This document shows, in pieces, positions 57,801 to 64,000 of a DNA stretch of 64,000 nucleotides (position 1 is its first letter; each line of letters begins with the position of its first letter). Position numbers and translations under genes: made by a program. Below the pieces are notes generated by a model. It saw only the letters and a program-made list of their open reading frames with translations, was not told where the DNA came from and did no database searches. The DNA is from Adenophora triphylla var. japonica (lineage: Eukaryota; Streptophyta; Magnoliopsida; Asterales; Campanulaceae), in assembly GCA_022495995.1 (NCBI GenBank), contig JAFEMH010000168.1, positions 1-64,000 on the forward strand. The letters are read 5' to 3'.

Positions 57801-60018
57801 CAATGTTCGGTTTTTAGTACCTCGTCCCACAAATATTAATGTTATTTGGACCAAATGGATTTTTAGAAATAAGACCGATGAATTTGGTAACATTGTTAGG
57901 AACAAGGCTCGTCTTGTGGCTCAAGGAGATACACAAGTGGAAGGTGTCGACTATGATGATTCCTTTGCACCCGTGGCTAGAATTGAGTCAATAAGACTTT
58001 TATTGGCCATAACTTGTTTTCTTAAATTCACATTATTTCAAATGGATGTCAAAGCAGCATTTTTAAATGGATAATTAGATTAGGAAGTTTTTGTTGAACA
58101 ACCAAAAGGCTTTGAAGAACCATTTCAATAACACCATGTGTATAGACTTGATAAAACTCTTTATGGGTTAAAACAAGCTCCAGGTACATGGTATGGTAGG
58201 TTAACTAGCTTTTTACTAGAGTATGGTTTTACTAGAGGAGAAGCAGATAGGACTTTATTTATCCTTAACCATGGAAAAGAACTTGTCGTGGTTCAAATCT
58301 ATGTTGATGACATAATATATAGATCTACTTCACAAACTAGTTTAAATGACTTTGTAGAGGCTATGACATCAACATTTGAAATGAGCATGATGGAGGAACT
58401 TAACTTCTTTATATGCTTACAGTTTAAGCAATCAAGTGAAGGGATTTTTATCTCTCAAAGCAAGTACACAAAGAACTTAGTGAAGAAATTTATGTTGGAA
58501 GGATCGAAGAGCTCAAAAATTCCTATGGGCAATTCTCTTAAAATTGGAAAGGATCAAGTGGGAGAAGATGTTGATCCAATCCTCTATCGTTCCTTTATTG
58601 GTAGTCTCCTTTACCTTACTTCTAGTCGTTCTGATTTGATGTTTAGTGTCTGTGTACGTGCTAGATACCAATCCAATCCTAAAGTGTCTCACCTAAATTC
58701 AATTAAATAGATCATTAAATATGTATCTGGAACTATTGATTTATAGATATGGTATAGTAAAGATACTAATACAAATTTAGTAGGCTTTAGTGACTCGAAT
58801 TGGGCAGGGGATATGGATTAGGGGTGTAATGGTTCGGTTTGGGCCAATTTACGGAGCGAACCACTAGTAATCGGTTTAGAAAAATCTCAAATCGAACCAT
58901 GAAAAAAATTCAAACCAAACCGAACCAAACCGCCATGGTTTGGTTCGGTTTGGTTCAGTTTGGATCGAACCGCGGTTTGATTTTACGGTTCGAACCGCGT
59001 GTTTAAACCACATTTCAAACCACGGTTTAAATCATGAAATAAAACATTGCTTAAACCATTAAATAAAATATGGTATCAGACTACACAATGTATTGTTATG
59101 TTTGTTTAAATTTTCCAAACATAACATACATAAGAGATTCGGTATTTAAAAACAACTTGAAATTGTGCTTAAATGTTTATGATAAAAACATGTCATTTGA
59201 GTAATTATAATGGTATGTGCTAAATAGTGAATTAACATTATTACAAGAAGATTAACCAAAAGAAAAAAGGGTTATGGGCTAAAACTTATAAATAGAATTA
59301 GGGGTTTTCAAATCTAAATGTAATGTGAAAATGAAAGATATGCATGTATAAAGGTTAATATCAAACGGTTTGGTGGTTTGGTTTATTGGTTCGGTTTGGT
59401 GGTTCGGTCTTACGGTCTCGAACCGTGGTTTGGGGGTACAAACCGCAGACCAAATCGAACCACACGGTTTGACAATTTTTGAAATCGAACCAAACCACTA
59501 TTGCTTAAAAACCGAACTAAACTGCATGGTTTGGCTTGGTTCGATTTCGAACCTCGGTTTGAACTGAACCACTTACACCCCAAATATGGATGATAGAAAA
59601 AGTACAAGTGGGGGTGTTTTTACTTGGGAAATAATTTAGTATCATGGTATAGTAGAAAACAAAATTGTGTTTCATTATCCACGGCTGAATCTAAATATGT
59701 AGCAGCCGGTAGTTGTTGTTCACTACTAATTTGGTTAAAACATATGCTTGATGATTATGGTTTTGATAGTAATATCTTGACCTTATACTGTGATAACTTA
59801 ACTTAAGTGCTATTAATATTTCCAAAAATCTCGTACAACACTCCCGTACCAAACATATTGACATCCGTCATCTTTTTTTAAGAGATATGGTAGATAAAAA
59901 GATAATTAATATAGAGCATATTGATACAAAGTATCAACTTGCCGATATTTTTACCAAAGCCTTAGACTATGATAAATTCTCTAGTTTAAAAAGATCTCTT
60001 GGTCTTTGCATTCTCTAA
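54887..60018 (+). pseudogene. Copia B gag-pol, decayed by stop codons
   Basis: After a CT-rich leader, a Ser/Pro-rich N-terminal frame (from the ATG at 55050, stop at codon 5) contains KKTRRRKSVDAPSRAQSS and DDPVEIIDEESSASFE. Then comes a coiled coil (ELERVKGKLTLAETTLKKLS) and the knuckle CQYCHTSGHFKNKC. Protease: WYFDSGCSRHMT. Integrase: [96 protein letters not shown]. RNase H: VGFSDSNWAGD, STAESKYVAAGS, YCDN, SRTKHIDIRHLFL, ADIFTKALD. Most lesions are TAA/TAG substitutions, with few frameshifts. The usual UBN2 gag core is missing. A hAT-type MITE sits in RNase H. Confidence 0.88.
58819..59583. mobile_element. hAT-type MITE, GGTTCGGTTT-rich
   Basis: 765 bp with ends TAGGGGTGTAATGG and, inverted, TTGGGGTGTAAGTGG. 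Flanked by a perfect 8-bp duplication ATATGGAT (58811-58818 and 59584-59591). Interior iterations of GGTTCGGTTTGG and AACCAAACCG lie near both ends, with an AT-rich middle. No transposase. Removing it restores the copia B RNase H line across GDMD and DRKSTSGGVF. Confidence 0.9.
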
Positions 60019-60277
60019 AAAGTCCTCTGTTGTATGGTGTTACCAAGGGTGCTGATAACACCTGGGGTAACACATGTATACTAGTACATGTTTTTTGCTA
60101 GTTTGGTTTTGTTTTTACGAGCTGTGAGAGTTCCCATAATTCTCTAAGCTATGAGAGTTCTCATTGCAACACATGCTGACCTTTTTGTTATAGTAGGATA
60201 ACACCCTGAATAACACCGATGATAAAACTCTCTTTGTCCTTAAAGTGACAAAGTCACTAATTCTTTTATGTGATAAA
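60019..60277 (+). other. Copia B 3' untranslated region
   Basis: Contains GTGTTACC and GGTAACAC words, a repeated GAGAGTTC block and AAAGTGACAAAGTCACTAAT. It ends where the copia C LTR begins; the copia B 3' LTR is missing or displaced. Confidence 0.55.
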
Positions 60278-62002
60278 TGTTGGTGTAATGCCCTAGGCTA
60301 TAGTTATGTTTAACTTGAACCGTTATGTATCATCTTTATCATTTATTATAGAGCATGTTTATTTTGTTCATTATATGTTTTACATGTTTATTATATTGAA
60401 CTGGGTCCTAGTTATTGTCATTGGACAACTAGTATAAGTTGGTAATGGATAATCATGGAGATGATTATATGTATGGAGATGCACATTACATTTATGGATA
60501 CTTGCTAGAGAACAAGTATTGGACATGACCTACTTATGAGATTTATGACATGGTCTGTTGTCATGATTAAATCTCATTATAGTCGTGTTATTGAATCCTT
60601 TGAACCTGAGATTATCATCGTCTTCCACATGGTGAAGATCGTATTTGATATAGTCTAACACTATCTTTAATCGGATAGCAATAAGGGCTACGATTGGATT
60701 CATGTAGGGAAGAATGATAAGTCAAGATGGGATTTGTCCCTCTTATGAAGAGAGATGTTTGCTTGGACCCCTCGATGAATGATGTTGATGAAATGTGTGG
60801 CCAGACTCAAAGTGATTTGATAGAGATCAAATTCATTTGGATTATCAACATATTTGGAATCGAGAAAGCATTGAACGGAATGAGTTGACTTAAACCATGA
60901 CTCATGTTCAATTGGACATCATAGACAAAGGGATTATGACATTTGATCTATCAAGAAATCAAGCTTTGATGTTATATTAATTGGGTGGATATAATGGTTT
61001 GCTAAAAACCACTTATGTCTTGTGAGGTCATGTTTTGACTCACTACCAACATAATATAATTCCTTTTGGGTCGCACATAAAGAACGAATTTGATTCTGGC
61101 TAAAAATTGAAATTCTGGCTTTGTATACCGTGCGACACACTCTGCCTGGAAAATTGGTATTCTGGCTTAATGTACCGTGCGACATACTTAGCCATGAGGG
61201 ACGACTCATCACGCTTGAGCCAAGTCGTGCCTTGTGAAGGGACGACAGAATCAGAGAGAGGTCCATTAGGGACGACTCGTGCCCTATGGGACGAGTCGTG
61301 CTCACGACTCATGCCCTTAGGCACGACTCGTGTCCTTAGGCACGACTCGTGCCCTTTGGTCTGAGGATCTGGTGAACTGGCTCGAGGTACCGCACGACAG
61401 AATTAGCCAATGGCATGATACACCGCGCGACATACTTAGCCTGTCCGTACATGTTTCCTTGGCTGATGAGATTTTTGTGTTTGATAAGGATTTAACCCTA
61501 ATTGTTAGGAATTCATACCTATGTATAAATAGAAATCCATGTGCAACCAAAAACGATCTATCTCTCTCTCACTTACATCATTGTTCTAGGTTTATGAAAC
61601 TCTAGATTGTGATTTTGATTTTGAATCAAAAGGCTTCCATTGTTTTGGCTTTGATTATTGAATATTGATTCAATAATCAAGAGGATCATCTAGCAATCCT
61701 ACAAGAAGAGTTATTGGTTCATTCGCGTGTGGATCACCATTAGAGGTAGGTTGCTTTATCTCCTAAAGCTTGAAGCTCCATTGTTGATTTCATCACCAAA
61801 TTCGAAGAAGGAAATTAGAAGATTCAACATCAAAGTTCAAGGCTTGAATTTTTAAGATCTACATTGTTAAACATCATCGCATTAAGGTATGTAAATCTAT
61901 TTCATATGTTTCTAATCTATTCATGCTAGACGGATCTTAGGGCTAGGGTTTTGTTGTTGTATAAATTATTTTCCGCTGCGTTTGTAACCCCAAAACCCAA
62001 CA
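60278..62002 (+). repeat. Copia C 5' LTR
   Basis: 1725 bp, TGTTGGTGTAATGCCCTAGG to CCAAAACCCAACA. It includes a cluster of ACGACTCGTGCCCTTAGGC repeats (61190-61360) and GTGCGACA words where copia A has GCACGGCC repeats, so this part of the LTR is variable between family members. Confidence 0.88.
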
Positions 62003-62003
62003 G

Positions 62004-62015
62004 TGGTATCAGAGC
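62004..62015 (+). other. Copia C primer-binding site (tRNA-iMet)
   Basis: TGGTATCAGAGC one base after the LTR. Confidence 0.92.
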
Positions 62016-62880
62016 CTTGTCTTGCCATGATTAGGATTGAAATTGCATGCTAGATTTAATTTGATTATTTGCTACCATGCTATATGAAATAGATCTAAAT
62101 TTATGTGTTTTATTTTTGATGAAAAACAAGTATATGAGTTATACCATGTTCATGATTTATGATGAATTAATTTGATTAGTTTATTACATAGGTTAAAGAT
62201 TTGTTTAATTTGATTAAATTAAATTGGTAATTTCTCAAAATTGAATCAAAGTGTTTGTATGAAATTTTGTGAAGCCCTATGTTCATGATTATGTTCACAT
62301 GAGATCTATGTTACAACCATGCGATGTTTGTTACAATATGAAAACCTTCTAAATATTTAAGTCTTATGCCATTCCTTGATTAGAACTCTTGTGATATTTT
62401 AGGGTATTTGATGTAGTTTCGAATCAGTTGGGTGCATCTTATATCTTAATTTGTGATCAAGGTGGGATAATGGTTGATGTAGTTTTGACTCAGTTAGGTG
62501 CATCGTTCCATGTCTCACATGTTTGAAAAAGGTTTTGACTTAATTGGTGCTTTCAAATGAGATTTGACCCAATGCATAGATGAAATTTAAAACTTGTTTT
62601 GATATAAGATGTCTAAGGAAATCTCATAAAAGATCTAAGAGTCATATAGTGATATGATTGATGTTTCTACCTAAATAGCTTGATTTCGGGCATTGACTCA
62701 GTTAAACCGGAATTAAGTCAAATATGGATCTTAGCCTACTATGATTATATGATACATGTCTATATTTGAAGGTGTATAATTTAGTGGGAGTATTTATGAA
62801 ATACATTATTTGCTCTTAGATGATAAATGTGTTGATACTTATGTGTTTCATTGTTTGCATATTTTATTGTAGAATCGCTA
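62016..62880 (+). other. Copia C leader
   Basis: AT-rich sequence without a coding region. It corresponds, reversed, to about 45200-46012 of copia A. Contains repeated GATGTAGTTTTGACTCAGTT lines (62410-62500). Confidence 0.7.
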
Positions 62881-63760
62881 ATCACAATAATCAACCCTTG
62901 TCACTGCGATCAGTCCTTGAGAAGGACAAGCTTGAGGAGAACGGTACAAACTATTACGATTGGATCGAAGCCTTAGAATTGTTCTAAAGCAAGAGAAGAA
63001 AATGTACGTTCTCAATGAACCCGTTCCACCTCAACCTGCTCCAAATGCTTCTAGGGCTGATAGGGATACACATAAGAAATATAATGATGATTCTACAGAT
63101 GTTGCATGCCTTATGAAAGCCACTATGTCTATGGCTCTTCAGAAGGACCTTGAGCACATAGATGCAGCATTTGATCTTGCTGAGCGCTTAAAGGAAACGT
63201 TCCAAGTGCAAGCAAGAAACGAGAGGTATGATGTGGTTAAGTCCCTAACTGCATGCAAGATGCAAGAAGGGAAATTGATGGGAGCTCATGTCCTTAAGAT
63301 AAAGGGTCACATTGAGCGTCTCGAAAGGCTTGGAAATTCGTCGCCACAGATTTGATATTGAATTCATTGCCTGAAAGTTATAGTCATTTTATTATGCACT
63401 ATCACATGACTGGCATGGATAAGAATCTCTCGGAATTTCATGTGATGCTTAAGACCGCAGAGATGAATATCAAGAAGCCTAAAACCGGTACTGTGTATTA
63501 ATGATTAACAAAGGCAAAGGGTTCAAGAAAGATGGCAAAGGTAAAGCAAGTGTTGCTAAGCCTAAGACAAAGGTTGTCATTACCAGAGAGGCTCCCAAGG
63601 CATCTCAAAAGGATGTGGTTTGCTACCATTGCCAAGAGGTTGGACATTGGAAGCGCAACTGCAAGGCTTACAAGGAAGGCCTAAAGGCGAAGAAGGGCAA
63701 TACGATTGCTGCTGATTCAGGTATCTATATGATAGACATTTTCCTTTCTATTTCTAGTTC
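62881..63760 (+). pseudogene. Copia C gag
   Basis: VLEKDKLEENGTNYYDWI starts the UBN2-type gag. A one-base deletion at about 62967 shifts into RIVLKQEKKMYVLNEPVP, then LQKDLEHIDAAFDLAERLKE and FQVQARNERYDVVKSLTACK. After further shifts (63350-63500: LNSLPESYSHFIMHYHMTGM) comes the knuckle CYHCQEVGHWKRNC. The whole gag core is present, about 300 residues, with three frameshifts. Confidence 0.87.
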
Positions 63761-63914
63761 ATGGGTATTAGATACCGGATGTGGTCTCACATTTGTTTAA
63801 ATGTGCAGGGACTGAGAAATAGAAAGCTGCTCAAACAAGGTAAAGTTGACCTACGTGTGGGGAATGGAGCAAGAGTTGCTGCATTAGCCGTAGGGACATA
63901 TGATGTAACTTTAC
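63755..63914 (+). pseudogene. Copia C protease start
   Basis: SSWVLDTGCG contains the D-T-G active site. The frame is lost within a few residues and the region is cut by an LTR at 63915. Confidence 0.75.
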
Positions 63915-64000
63915 TGTTAGTGTTATGCCCTAGGCCTATGATTGATAGACTTATGTGTTGACATTATTTATTATTATATGAGATGTTTATCATTTGATTA
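63915..64000 (+). mobile_element. Start of a further copia LTR nested in copia C
   Basis: TGTTAGTGTTATGCCCTAGG corresponds to the first 20 bases of the copia C LTR with few differences, and appears in mid-protease. It is cut off by the window end. Confidence 0.6.

Larger units (their letters stand above)
60278..64000 (+). mobile_element. Copia C: plus-strand Ty1/copia element, runs off the window
   Basis: 5' LTR 60278-62002, primer site TGGTATCAGAGC at 62004, an AT-rich leader of about 870 bp, gag, and the start of protease. A second LTR start of a related element at 63915 interrupts it. Same family as copia A (LTR ends, leader and gag correspond in the opposite orientation). The 3' part lies beyond the window. 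Confidence 0.85.

Noticed and set aside
61107..61605. Open frames on both strands in the copia C LTR
   Set aside because: Produced by the ACGACTCGTGCC repeat array; inside an LTR.

Overview
The window looks like a repeat-dense stretch of a plant nuclear genome, probably a eudicot. The evidence is AT-rich spacers, Stowaway and hAT-type MITEs, Ty1/copia and Ty3/gypsy (Tat/Ogre-like) LTR retrotransposons, a LINE with a DUF4283-type ORF1, a Mutator-like element with a plant mobile domain (PMD) gene, and a nuclear insertion of plastid DNA (cemA-petA). I see no clearly intact host gene, no tRNA or rRNA gene and no CRISPR. Almost every coding region is broken by stops or single-base frameshifts.

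Layout. 1-5055: an eroded minus-strand relic of a CCCH zinc-finger/Tudor-like/G-patch type gene. Its first exon looks intact (4771-4899). The next exon (about 1640-1986) is shredded by small indels. The gap between them holds a Stowaway MITE (3192-3468) and a TRIM element (3908-4346). 5056-35172: a two-gene Mutator-like element (about 7.5 kb without inserts). A PMD gene runs rightwards from the left end, and a FAR1/MULE/SWIM transposase gene with a C-terminal OTU protease domain runs leftwards from the right end. Both start with a tiny exon followed by an intron full of TCGGCC...GGCCGA palindromes. A gag-only Ogre/Tat-like retrotransposon (11995-34629) sits in the transposase first intron. A Sirevirus-like copia element (13160-28137) sits inside that, and a hAT-type MITE (15200-15582) inside the copia. 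Target-site duplications resolve each of these three insertions.

35173-39727: spacer with a second Stowaway copy (36649-36922), an unclassified GC-rich repeat, then plastid DNA ending inside petA, where a minus-strand copia element (copia A, 39728-46491) begins. 46492-53625: a solo-like Tat LTR abutting a truncated Tat element (gag and protease) whose LTR carries an ORF1-only LINE with a 16-bp target duplication. 53890-60277: an old plus-strand copia (copia B) with a 765-bp hAT-type MITE in its RNase H. 60278-64000: a further copia (copia C, same family as copia A) running off the window, with the start of yet another LTR nested in it at 63915.

The genes work only as parts of mobile elements (gag, protease, integrase, RT, RNase H, transposase). 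The most interesting object is the MuDR-like PMD + transposase-OTU element with its palindrome arrays. Other points of note are the ORF1-only LINE, the gag-only Ogre relative, and short motifs that recur through whole elements in coding and non-coding parts alike. All percentages and counts are by eye, and no alignment or search was run.
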